Below, one piece after another: positions 9,851 through 19,529 of a stretch of DNA of 64,000 nt; positions within the stretch are counted from its first letter, which is position 1, and each line of letters begins with the position of its first letter. Below the pieces are notes generated by a model. The model was given only the letters and a program-made list of their open reading frames with translations. It ran no database searches and was not told the DNA's origin. Origin of the DNA: Canna indica (lineage: Eukaryota; Streptophyta; Magnoliopsida; Zingiberales; Cannaceae); NCBI GenBank assembly GCA_034359265.1, contig CP136891.1:56188501-56252500 (forward strand). The letters run 5' to 3'. Both the position numbers and the translations under genes were made by a program.

Positions 9851-10813
9851 ATGTCTAGTGAAATCCAACTAGCTCAAGGGTCCTCTACTCATACTCCACC
9901 ATTGTTCGATGGAAACAACTATATCTATTGGAAGATACGCATGAATGACTTCCTTCAATCACTAGGCATGGATGTATGGAGAATGATTCAAGTAGAGTAT
10001 AAGCAACCAACTAAAGATATGGATGAGTGGAATCAAAAAGAAATTAGACTCTGTAATGCAAATGCAAAGGCTGTCAATGCACTATATTGTGGCCTATCAA
10101 TTAATGAGTTTAATAAGATTTCCACTTGTAAGTCGGCATATGAACTTTGGAAAGTCTTAGAGACTATACATGAAGGGACTTCACAAGTTAAGGAATCCAA
10201 GATAAGCCTACTCATGCATGATTATGAAATGTTCAAAATGTTACCGCATGAATCTATTGATGCTATGTATGCTCGCTTTCAAAATATTACAAATGAATTA
10301 GCTAACCTTGGTAGAGACATAAGGTAAGAGGAGAAGGTAAGGAAGCTCATTCGTTCCCTTCCAAAAGCTTGGGAGCCCAAGGTCATCGCAATCATAGAAG
10401 CAAAGGATATGAGCACCTTAAAGATCACCGAGCTCATTGGGTCTCTCATGACACATGAGACGCATATGAAGCAATACAAGGAGGAAGATGCCCCCAAAAG
10501 CAAGAATATTGTTTTAAAAGCATCACACCAGGTTGAAGAACCCTCACCATCCGAGGAGGAGATAGATGATTTTAAAGAGATGGAAATGTTGGCAAGGAGA
10601 TTCATGAGCTTCATGAGAGGCGGCATGAGAAAGGAAAAAGGAAGCTACACATGCTACAACTGCAACAAAGTCGGACACTTGAAGAAAGATTGCCCACTCA
10701 CGATGGCTTCAACCTCACACCCCTACAAGAAGGACAAGTACGAGAAGAAGAAGAAATCAATGATGGCCTCTTGGGATGAGAGTGAATCCAAAAGTGAGAA
10801 GTCAAACCTTTGA
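9851..10813 (+). pseudogene. Copia gag of D'' (one in-frame stop)
   Basis: One frame runs over 320 codons, broken only by TAA at 10325-10327. The N-terminal two thirds is a UBN2-type gag: PPLFDGNNYIYWKIRM near residue 17, then the AYELWKVLE and ESKISLL helices. After the stop come RKLIRSLPKAW, ELIGSLMTHE and a CCHC zinc knuckle, CYNCNKVGHLKKDC (about residue 270). The C-terminus is lysine-rich. Gag forms the cytoplasmic virus-like particle and binds genomic RNA through the knuckle. The stop replaces what is probably a Gln codon and sits at the same position as the stop in element A (43786). No protease, integrase or RT follows. Confidence 0.85.
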
Positions 10814-11128
10814 TCAACACTATTCAACCCCCCCTTCTAGGTTGGGTATTTGATCAACATTCTTAACTACTCTCATAAGCTTCATAAGTGTGATTTAAGC
10901 CTTCACAAGTTGATCTGCTCGTGCTTGCATCTCCGAACGATGGTTTCTCTCAAGCACTCATCCTTGACTCCGGCTTCAATTCGACCTCACCGTCTTCTGG
11001 AGTTGGAGGAGTTGAAGGCTTGGAAACGAGCTCTTTGTTGTGGTCTATTCTTTAGCTCCTTTTATTGTAATTTTACTTGATTGTTTGAACTTGATTTTCC
11101 ATTGTAAGCTTGTTAGGTGTGCTAGGTT

Positions 11129-11235
11129 CACTACAATAAAACATAGCTTCACCAACAGAATTTTTACCAACGGATATAATTTGTTGGTATTACCAACAAA
11201 ATTACCAACGGATAAATAATCCGTTGGTAAATTAG
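11129..11235 (+). repeat. CACTA-3 left TIR and subterminal repeats
   Basis: After the CACTACAA terminus there are alternating ACCAACGGAT and TTGTTGGTA units in both orientations, to about 11235. Confidence 0.85.
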
Positions 11236-11239
11236 CAGT

Positions 11240-11750
11240 TTTTTTCCTCTCTCGTTTCACCCAACCAAATTTTTTTTTTTGCCCTCTCTCGTTTCGGCCG
11301 ACCACTTTAGTTTTCCCCTCTCCCACTCGTCAAAATAATTTCTCGCGCCTCTTTTTTTCGTCTTCGTCTTTCTTCCCCCTCTCCCACTCGTCATCCTTCT
11401 TCCCCGGCCGCCCCAACAAAGCCACTTCTTCCTTCTCCACAGTTTCCTTCCCCACTGGTTCCCTCCCCGCATGCTCCTTCCCCGTCGGTTCCTTCCCCGC
11501 AGCTGACAAAATAATCGGTTCGAGGTAGTCATCACAGATAGTGCAGGTTCCTTCTAATTCCCCGCAGCTGATCCAAGCTTTTATTTCTTCCCTCCCCTTC
11601 TACAGGTTCCTTCCCTTCCCCGTGCCCTAATCCTCTATTACTTTGTGGCAAAGCGCAGGAAGCGCTCAGAGGAAGCACAAGTCGTCAAAGACAGCCGACC
11701 GACGAGTGGATTCCTTCCCTTCTACGGGTTTCGAGTGCTCGGTTTTCCAT
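11240..11750 (+). other. Pyrimidine-rich leader of CACTA-3
   Basis: TTCCCC/TCTCC-rich sequence follows the left terminal array and looks like a transposon 5' untranslated leader. A short basic frame near 11646 (VAKRRKRSEEAQ, starting at GTG rather than ATG) could be a decayed first exon of the downstream gene, but nothing proves it. Minus-strand frames here are low-complexity. Confidence 0.35.
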
Positions 11751-12868
11751 TTGATTGTGGAGGTTCGATTTCAGTTGCGATTTCATATCACTTATTCTGA
11801 ACATTTGGATGATCAATGTGTACATTAGTCAAAGATTAGAGATTCTTTTAATTTTAGTTAATGAAGGTCAAATTTTCGTTGATGCTCATCTCCACTCTCA
11901 CCATCTACCCACATTTTTTATTAATCACAAGATCTTATATAAAGATGAGATGCTTACACGAAGAGAGATCCCATATTGATAGGATTTATTATAACATGAC
12001 CATTTTAACTCGCTGCCAGAGCTTGATAATTTTCATTCTGGCATCTTTTGGCTAAGAAACAGATTCTATCCCTTGATCTAATTTAACCTGATAACACTTC
12101 ATGCATTAGGTCTTCTCTTTTTAGTAACAGTTGCAAACAAAGGGCATGTATATATCATGATTAATGAAAAATATATTAAATAGATGTAAGCAAGTAAATG
12201 GGATGTCCAAAACAAGTGACAATGTAGAATGGAAATGGTACTGCTGCACAAGCAACAATAGCACTGCAAGCTACTGACGGAAAAGTGATGTCAATCCTGA
12301 TGCATGTATGAACTACTCAGGCATGCATGGAGTTGTTCAATTATTTGTGAACTGGTCTAGCTCATCATATTTGTGAGTTGACCGATCAGCTTTCTCTCCA
12401 TCTATAGCCACAAGTTGGGTTACAACAGACATAGAATAAGGTCATTCCTTCCTCCCCATGTGAGGAAGCCTATAAACATTGCAAAATACACCTTGTTAAC
12501 TATATGGAAATTATAAGGAGAAAGAAAGAATCTAAATCAGGAACTAGTTGTGCTGCCAGTTTTAAAATGGCAGCAAAAAAAGGTCATTCTTGGTTTGAAC
12601 TTGCTTGTACGTATTCAAGTTATCAGAACCAGAATTTATTTTTGAAGTATTTAGTTGATACAACACGGAACACTTGCAAATAGGATCAGGTCAGTCAGGT
12701 CTATCTATCCATCACTAGCCATATGGTGCAAAAGAAACAAATACTACACTATATGTGCTAGAAATTTCAGACATAACAAGGCTCTATAATAAGATAGTAG
12801 AATGCATCTTGAAACTTTTTTTAGAGACTTTGAGATAGATGACCCTAGACTTCATGCTTGATTATTAA

Positions 12869-13237
12869 TCACAAAATGGTTGAAGGAGCATCTTGAAAAT
12901 TCACTACTGATTTACAATCCGAGTATACATTGGCATTCCTTAGGTTTAGACATTTTGCTTTGTTCAATGCTAACCAAACATCCCAAGTTTCAGCATGAAG
13001 AGGAGACTTCATTTGTTTGTAATCAGAAATTTCAAACAGAACCTCTTTCTCATTTTTTAGAGCAAAAACTCCAAAACCAGATAAACTGAGCTCAAAAAAC
13101 CAAGAAGCATCATAGAAAATTTTTATCTGCTGAGTGTCTACAATCTGGATAGGTTCAGCTTCAATTTTTCCTGGCCGAGGCTGATTTTTTGATGTTGACC
13201 AACAAGTTGTTCTACCATGGCCTTGAGAAGTCTCTGT
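12869..13237 (-). pseudogene. RNase H-like (RVT_3-type) fragment in CACTA-3
   Basis: The minus strand is open for 123 codons without a usable ATG start, from the codon at 13235-13237 to TGA at 12869-12871. The order is RPGKIEAEPI, then IKIFYDASWF, a GFGVFALKNEKEVLF strand pair, SPLHAETWDVWLAL and NVYSDCKSVV. This matches plant RNase H fold domains of the RVT_3 type (LINE ORF2 C-termini and stand-alone genes). The three acidic catalytic positions are present: Asp in FYDASW, Glu in HAETW and Asp in YSDC. The protein would be a fragment. Whether it came from a LINE or a cellular gene is not clear. The plus-strand frame 12880-13089 is its shadow. Confidence 0.7.
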
Positions 13238-13239
13238 TC

Positions 13240-14350
13240 AGGCCAATTGAAAAGTAGTCGTGTTGACATTTATTTTTGGGCCTTTGTTTACCATCACTTC
13301 AGATAGAGCTTTGTAGATGAAAAACATAAGCTATTTCTATTTTTCCAGACCTTTGGGCCTTTGTTTACCATCAGGATCTTGTTAATTTCTGAACCTGCAG
13401 ACGCAATAGAAAATTGAATGGAGAAAATTAGTAGGATTTATTTTTCACTAGTTGAGTAATAAACTGCAGTTCACAGGCAAAGAATTGCTTAGCTAGTTGC
13501 GTAAGTAGTCTCTAGATTGATAAAATCATAGAAGTCTAAACTGAATATAGGTAAGAAGCATATTGTGCAAGGAAATCTAGACTGCTACCAGATTCTCCCT
13601 TAAGACCTATATTTAAGACCTAAACTGCCTCATTCATAACATATAAGTTACTAGTGATGGGATTTATGATTAAATGGAGTTATGAAGTACATCAAAATGG
13701 AGAACATACAATCATTTGTTCTGAACTGGATGCTATCTGATATGCCATCACCAACGCAAAATAAACTGATCCAACTTCCACACACTTGATGCATTGTAAA
13801 TGATGTAACACTATAAGAAATAATATGCCATGACCTCTTGTAATAGCATTTATTTAAGTCAAGCTCATAATTGTACAGTTGGAGTGTTAATTTACTAAAT
13901 AATCTAGACCATTGTAGGATGAGTACGCACGTATGGTGCCAACTATCTTAGCTTATCGTGCACTAAGTTTAGCATTGATTCTTGAATATTTGGTCGAAGA
14001 ACGTAATGAATAGAGTATATTATGGTATTGAAAATTCATTGGTATGGCTTTTAATTGGGCGAAGAAGAATGCTTTTATCAGAAAAATGTGAATGTTACAA
14101 CTTACTCTACTGCTTATGTTGTTTTAAGCTTGTTTCTTGATTGGCTTTAGAGAATGCAATATGGATATTGTTTCATCTTTAGCTGACTTGTGAAACGAGA
14201 GACTAGAGTTCAACTTACTCTGCCTATATTCAATTCAGAAGGATTGTGAAACTAAATGCAAAATGCTATTAGAAACTAAACAACATAAACAATGCATGCT
14301 AGCATAGTACATTAAATTTAAGAAAGAAATTTAGAAGATTTTCTTAAAAG
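13240..14350. other. Non-coding interior of CACTA-3
   Basis: AT-rich, with a near-duplicate phrase GGCCTTTGTTTACCATCA at about 13279 and 13356. I see no conserved frame. Confidence 0.4.
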
Positions 14351-14353
14351 TAC

Positions 14354-14663
14354 CTTCTTTTAGATAGCGTACTAATGGGACAAAGTAGCCGGCCTCTGCC
14401 ATAAGAAGCACATTGTGTGCATTGGCTGATAACACACTCAATAACCTCTCTGCGCATTGTGATGCAACAGTGTCATTGCCATTTTGCAGTGTCACCAGCA
14501 TCACCATACAGCCTCGGATTCTACCAATTCTTTGTTGAACTTTTATGATCTCGGACAAATCCAATAGCAACCCTACTGCTTCTCTACTCTCTGCAACATC
14601 CCTTGACAAAGAACGCACTAAAGTGGAAAGAGCTTCAATGCCTGCCATCTTCTCCTGCAAGCT
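14354..14663 (-). pseudogene. Captured exon of a U-box/ARM-repeat E3 ligase (PUB43/44-like)
   Basis: The minus-strand peptide begins DSLQEKMAGIEALSTLVRSL and continues with ESREAVGLLLDLSEI, VQQRIGRIRGCMVMLVTL and VLLMAEAGYFVPLVRYLKEG. These are characteristic armadillo-repeat segments of plant U-box proteins of the PUB43/PUB44 (SAUL1) type. In the family the next residues continue the ARM region. Here the frame runs into GAAG|GTACTTTT, a good splice donor, then a stop, so this is one exon (about 300 bp) with its intron border. The upstream border TTGCAG|GAG could be an acceptor, but coding also seems to continue a few codons further. There is no U-box domain, so the fragment has no ligase function. 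Its location inside a CACTA element indicates gene capture. Confidence 0.85.
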
Positions 14664-14667
14664 ATCT

Positions 14668-15085
14668 GCATGTAGCTTGTGTCAAATTAATCCCAAAGTC
14701 CAACAAAATTCTTCTCATCCAAATTGCTTGACAGCTTGCTGAAGTAGCTGCTACATATTCAGCTTCGGCTGAAGATAATGCAGTTGAATTTTGCTTTTTA
14801 GAATGCGAGCACACTGTACTTGCTCTAACTTTGAATAGATATCCAGTAGTACTTTTCCTGTCAACTATTTATCCTCCCCAATCACTATCAGAATACCCCA
14901 GCAGTTTCAGATCATTGTCTCTTCCCAAATGTAATCCATAATTACTTGTCCCCTTCAAGTATCTCAAGATTCTCTTCGCTGCCTTGAAGTGTACTGCTCT
15001 GGGATCATTCATGAAACGAGATAGAACTTCCAAACCTAGGAAGAATTTCATCTCACCCAAATTAGTGAGCAGAATTTCATTACCA
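14668..15085 (-). pseudogene. Copia RT/RNase H fragment with internal deletion
   Basis: The minus strand reads LGEMKFFLGLEVLSRF, MNDPRAVHFKAAKRILRYL, then GYSDSDWGG. After frameshifts come SKIQLHYLQPKLN (from the usual SKKQ.....SS.EAEY) and AIWMRRILLDFGINLTQ. These are the end of the Copia RT and the start of RNase H. About 100 codons between FLGLEV and SRFM are missing. It abuts the U-box exon on the same strand. Confidence 0.8.
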
Positions 15086-15289
15086 CAATACTAGATAAGG
15101 ATATCTCATTCAGTAGAGCAGTGACTGAAAAATAAACCATTTGAGAATAAGAGAATTTTCTACAGATAACTGAAAGCTCACAACAAATCTCATGTTCTCA
15201 GCACTTGTAGAAACTGATAAAAATAAATAATAGCATTTAAGATCCAAAAGAAATGGTTTAAGTACTGGTGTTTTTGCTTCATGTTCTGT

Positions 15290-16385
15290 CGATGGAACTA
15301 TTCTGATATTAGTATCAGGAGTATCCTGATATCAGTATCAGGATACTGAATAGGAAGAAGCTCCAACTTATCCTGATATTGATATCAGTATCATGACTGA
15401 TATAGGAATGGCTAGCTATCCAAATTCTAAGAAAATAATGTAACTAGGGAATAACAAGTATGTGGCCTGTTCTAATACCATTAACATCTATTTGGCCTGC
15501 TCATAACAAGTATGTTGCCCATAAGATGTTCTAATACCTTTAACATCTATATTTACACATTGAATTACACAATTCCATCATAAGAAATGAGTATTGAGAT
15601 TTGGAGAAGACTTCTCTATCAAGCACTAGAAATTTACTTGGACCTGGTTGCTTCACATAGGCTAATTTGTCATTAGTGCAAAATTTAGATGGCATTGTTG
15701 AATCTGTATCAGACACTACTGTTGTAAAATAATAATAAGATGATGATGATGATGATGATGATGATTAGGGCTGATACTGATACTGCAAAGTGGTGCATAC
15801 TGAGACTGAGTCGCTCATCATTCTTAATGGTGGGTTCTTAAGCTAATGGCATGAGACTGAGACTATTGTAAAAAACTCAGTTTGCTAGTTTTTAATTTGA
15901 ATCTGAGATCATTTGAAGTGGAGAAGAAGAACCTATAACCTATAGCTAGGTTCAAAATCAAGTCTTTATGGCATGCTTTGTGTTATTTGATTAATTAGTA
16001 TCAGATTTTATTTTCAAAAGATTGTTTTGAATATAATTAAATAGAATCAATGCTGCTAAACCAGAACATACTAATCATAACTGGATGAGCTTTTGAGTCA
16101 AACTGGTCATGTCATGGTTAAAATTCAAAATCAGCACTATTGTTGGGATATGGAATCAGTATATTAGTTTCTCTGTGAGTTGCTTCTTATATTTTACATG
16201 GTTAAAATTCAAAATCATCTTCCAGACAACTTCTTTACTGTAAGTTTATATCCTGATACTGGAATAGATGGTTCTCAAGAAGCTATTTAGTTTTTTAGGC
16301 CTTTTCAATTGCTAACTCTGATCATAGTATCCTGATACTGGATACTATCAGTATCCTGATATCAGTATACTGTCAGTATCCTATT
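15290..16385. repeat. Clusters of TATCAGTATCCTGATA palindromes
   Basis: Two clusters (about 15300-15390 and 16325-16385) are built from GATATCAGTATCAGGATAC and variants, self-complementary at several registers. They lie inside CACTA-3, away from its ends. Confidence 0.6.
15727..15765. repeat. AAT/GAT microsatellite
   Basis: AATAATAATAA is followed by about nine GAT triplets. Confidence 0.9.
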
Positions 16386-16536
16386 TTTATAGGAAAACAT
16401 AACTTCCCTCCTTTGTTTATTATAAACAGTCTGTTGTTATCCATGGCCTGCACAAGAAATTAAAAGAGAACCATCACCTCTCATGAGAGAACAATAACAA
16501 TAGAGTAAAAAAGTATTTGATAGGCAGCATCATTAC

Positions 16537-16630
16537 CTTTTCAAGGGTCATTCCATTTAGTTCATGCTCAAGGTATTCCTTAGTTATTGCAGACTCAAAG
16601 ATAGAAATCCTTATGTTGATGATTTGCCTC
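16537..16630 (-). other. Possible captured exon of unknown origin
   Basis: The minus-strand sequence CTTCAG|GAGGC...GAAAAG|GTAATG is flanked by an acceptor and a donor. One frame is open for 31 codons (RQIINIRISIFESAITKEYL...ELNGMTLEK). I do not recognise the peptide. It could be a second captured exon or chance. Confidence 0.3.
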
Positions 16631-17458
16631 CTGAAGTTATTTATATCTATTGTTATTACTACTTATCCACGACATGTCCAGCCCAGCACTTGAATTTATA
16701 GCCTTATGGGTCACAAGTACCACGATTAGATTATTTTTGCTCTCTTCTTTTTTATTTCCAAGAAGAGAGCTACATATGTCTATATGCTCATCAGTTCCAC
16801 TACCCTCTTGAAGGAAAAAAAATCCTTTGTGAGATGATAGTACATAAATAAGTCTTTTTTGAGACAAAATAAAGAGTATCAGTTTATACTAGTACACAAG
16901 AAGTCGTTATGCTTACTTGATATAATCGTTGGCATATCATATTTCAACAGTTTTTAAGCCATACTCATCATGTTATTGAGCACTGAAAGCTTCTTAGTAA
17001 GTTTATCCTGAAACTTGCATATGCCATGATTCATTGTGTGATAGACACCTACTCATATTGCAACAGTTTTTGACCCATACTCATCATGTTATTGGTACAC
17101 AAGAAAGCTTCTTAGTCAGTTTTAGCCATAACTGCATATGGCTAATATTCATAACTGCATATTCATGTATGCCTTTTCATAACTGCATAACTGCATACTA
17201 AATATTCATAACTGCATAACTGCATACTAATATTCAGTTTTAGTCATCACTAAATATTAGTAAGTTTTAACCATACTAATATTCATAACTGCATATGCCT
17301 TTTCCTCTCTAAAAAGATTTAGCTGAAGTAATAGAAGGTTGGCTGCATGAAACCTGCATATGCCATGATTGATTGTGTGATCATATAATTGCATCAAATT
17401 GGTACTTCTTTAGAATGTTGTCAACTATTATTTCATTAACATATTTGTCTTTTTTCAG

Positions 17459-18502
17459 ACAGTCTATCGTTGGGATCCATCTAGGACAAGCGAGGTTCAT
17501 GAAATATGGGATAGAACAGCTTGTCGACGCTTTTCTGACAATATGTACGTGTGATGCAAGGAATTATGCAAAAAGAAATGCCAATACTGATGATATTAGT
17601 CGAACTAATGGATTTGGCCCTCCATGGATATCTCCAGATGTGTGGAATCAACTTATTAGTGAGCATTGGGTCACGGAGAAGTGGAGGAGAAAATCTGAAG
17701 TTGCTCGTCAAAATCGTAAGAAAGAGGTAGATAATGACGTCACACGACATACAGGTGGATCTATTTCATTTGTGGCTCATCGAAGAAAATTGGTATGATA
17801 TTAATAGAATTTGTTATCCTATATGTTTTTTAAAATATTATTAATTAAATATTATTTGTCAATTTTTTGTAGGAAGAAAAGTTGAACCGACCCCCAACCC
17901 ATCTTGAGTTGTTTAAGCATACTCATAAGCGTAATAGTGGAGAGGGTGACTATATCGACAACAAATCGCAGAGTGTTGCGGTATGTATTTATTTTATATG
18001 TTGCTTCTTTTTAAAATATCGTAATTAACTATTTTTATAAAACATTGTACATGAGGCTTATGAGGTATCGATTATAGAAAAGTATGGTACAGATGTATCA
18101 TCACAACCCATTTTAGATCCAGAAGAATGGATTAATGCCTCTGGACATTCTTCTCATAATTGGGTTTACGGTTTTGGATGTCGAGAGGATGTTAAATCCA
18201 TTATGGGGAGTTCTAGCTCAGCAGAATCTAGTACATCGGGCCATGGTCGAATGAATGATGAGTGGAATGCAATGCAGACTGAGATGACATCCATGCGACA
18301 GTATATTACTGAATTAGAAGCATCAATGCAATCACAACAATCACAAGTGTAGTCGGAAGTACAAGCACAAGTGGAAACTCAAGTTCAGTTGATGTTAACA
18401 CAACTCGGCTTTCCAGTCAACTCTTTGCAATCAACAGATTCACCTTCAGCTTCCACCGCACCTCCACCTTCACCTCCACCTCCACCTCCATCTGGGTTAT
18501 GA
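17459..18502 (+). pseudogene. Transposase_24-type protein of CACTA-3
   Basis: There are three exons: 17459-17792, 17873-17980 and 18056-18502, all joined in phase 0. Borders are CTTTTTTCAG|AC, TTG|GTATGA, TTTTGTAG|GAA, GCG|GTATGT and ATGAG|GCT. The protein shows VYRWDP, CRRFSDNMY, DARNYAKR, PPWISPDVWNQLISEHW, SEVARQNRKK, THTGGS-like RHTGGSISF, HRRKLEEKL, RPPTHLELFKHTHKR, then WVYGFG, a Gln-rich stretch and a proline-rich tail. This is the order in plant Transposase_24 (Ptta/En/Spm) proteins, the accessory DNA-binding product of CACTA elements. It is broken by a 4-nt insertion near 17548-17551 and by TAG at 18350-18352. The 5' exon(s) were not identified. Confidence 0.8.
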
Positions 18503-18825
18503 TTTTCATGTTGGTTGTTAATTTTTGTTGATAATGGATTTGTATTTGGTTAAGATTTGTATGTTGGTTATGATTATGCACTACACAATTCGGTTGATGT
18601 TAGGGAAATTTTGACTTAGTAATGTTTGTATTTGTTTGATAATATACTGATTGTAGATGCTTGGTTTTGGTTATGAAAATGACACTATTATTTGGTTATG
18701 AAATATGAATTTTTTTTCTTGACTTGTATATATATTTGTGATTGGGTAATAAGAGTGTGATTATAGGTTATATACAGGAAAATAAAAATTCATATGGGTA
18801 TGAGCATTTTAATTATAAACTGTAT

Positions 18826-19165
18826 TAGCAACGAATGTTTCTGTTGGTAATACCAACGGATGTTAGTTGGTAATACCAACGGATACCTTTGTTGAATATG
18901 TCAGCGTAAACATGGATGATATCCATTGGTATTCCCAACGGATATTATCTCCGTTGGTAATACCAACAGAGTATGATCCGTTGGTGACACCAACGGATAC
19001 TGGTTCCATTGGCATCACCAACAGAGTATATATCCGTTGGTGTTACCAACAAATAATATTTTTCATTGGTGTTACCAACGGATAATATTTTCCGTTGGTG
19101 TTACCAACGGACATTAATTACCGTTGGTGTTACCAACGGATATAATAATATCCATTGGTAATACC
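18826..19165 (+). repeat. CACTA-3 right subterminal repeats
   Basis: More than a dozen ACCAACGGAT and ATCCGTTGGTG units occur in alternating orientation, separated by 5-10 bp. They match the left-end array. The terminal CACTA repeat itself is missing. Confidence 0.9.
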
Positions 19166-19529
19166 TAGCATGGTCATCACCGACGTATTTACAAAGGGAA
19201 ACACAAAGTCTATAAAGGATTTGGTTAGAAATCCTTGGTTCAGAGCCAAGATAGTAGAGTAGGCGATTGGCCGAACCACTATAATTACTCGTTTTTGCAT
19301 TGCTTGTTTGATTGTGTTTAATTGCTAATTATTACTTGTCAAGCATCGTAATCTAGTAAGACATTGGTTTGGTTATATTCGGATTCGAATCTAAACAAAA
19401 ATGAATTTAACATAGTTTTAACCCAACACAATTTAACCCCCCTTCTAGTGTGGGTATTTGATCAACAATGACAACCTCAGGTCCAAGGACTGCTTGCACC
19501 TATTATCACTCGAGGAACATCCTATCGAC

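Larger units (their letters stand above)
8493..10859 (+). mobile_element. Element D'', Sirevirus-type, 3' LTR almost deleted
   Basis: The order is 5' LTR, tRNA-Met PBS, a gag frame, then only the last ~46 bp of a 3' LTR (10814-10859, ending TTTGATCAACA). The TSD is perfect: TTCTT at 8488-8492 and 10860-10864. So the element inserted intact into D' and later lost pol and nearly all of its 3' LTR. The gag end flows straight into the LTR end. Confidence 0.9.
11129..19180 (+). mobile_element. CACTA-3 transposon carrying foreign fragments
   Basis: The left end is CACTACAATAAAACATAGC at 11129, with a candidate 3-bp TSD GTT before it. Both ends carry arrays of ACCAACGGAT / ATCCGTTGGT. The right TIR (expected TTGTAGTG) is absent: the array stops near 19165 and LTR D' resumes near 19181, so the right end was lost together with about 95 bp of the LTR. 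The internal 6 kb has no TNP2 frame. It contains an RNase H-like frame, a U-box gene piece and a Copia piece, all on the minus strand, and a plus-strand Transposase_24-type gene at the right. It is therefore probably non-autonomous. Confidence 0.85.
7963..19467 (+). mobile_element. Solo LTR D' (Sirevirus-type), itself interrupted twice
   Basis: It starts TATTGGCCCAAGG (a mutated TGTTGGCCC) and ends GGGTATTTGATCAACA at 19467. The LTR pieces are 7963-8492, about 10860-11128 and about 19181-19467. The gaps are element D'' and CACTA-3. About 95 bp of LTR next to the CACTA right end are missing relative to the D'' LTR. The flanking TSD is CTGAC/ATGAC. A TATA box lies at 8456-8463 below a cluster of TCGA-rich palindromes (8285-8400). 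Confidence 0.8.

Noticed and set aside
11257..11535. Arg/Gly-rich minus-strand frames
   Set aside because: Low-complexity pyrimidine-rich leader read on the opposite strand.
12880..13089. 69-residue plus-strand open frame
   Set aside because: Shadow of the minus-strand RNase H-like frame.
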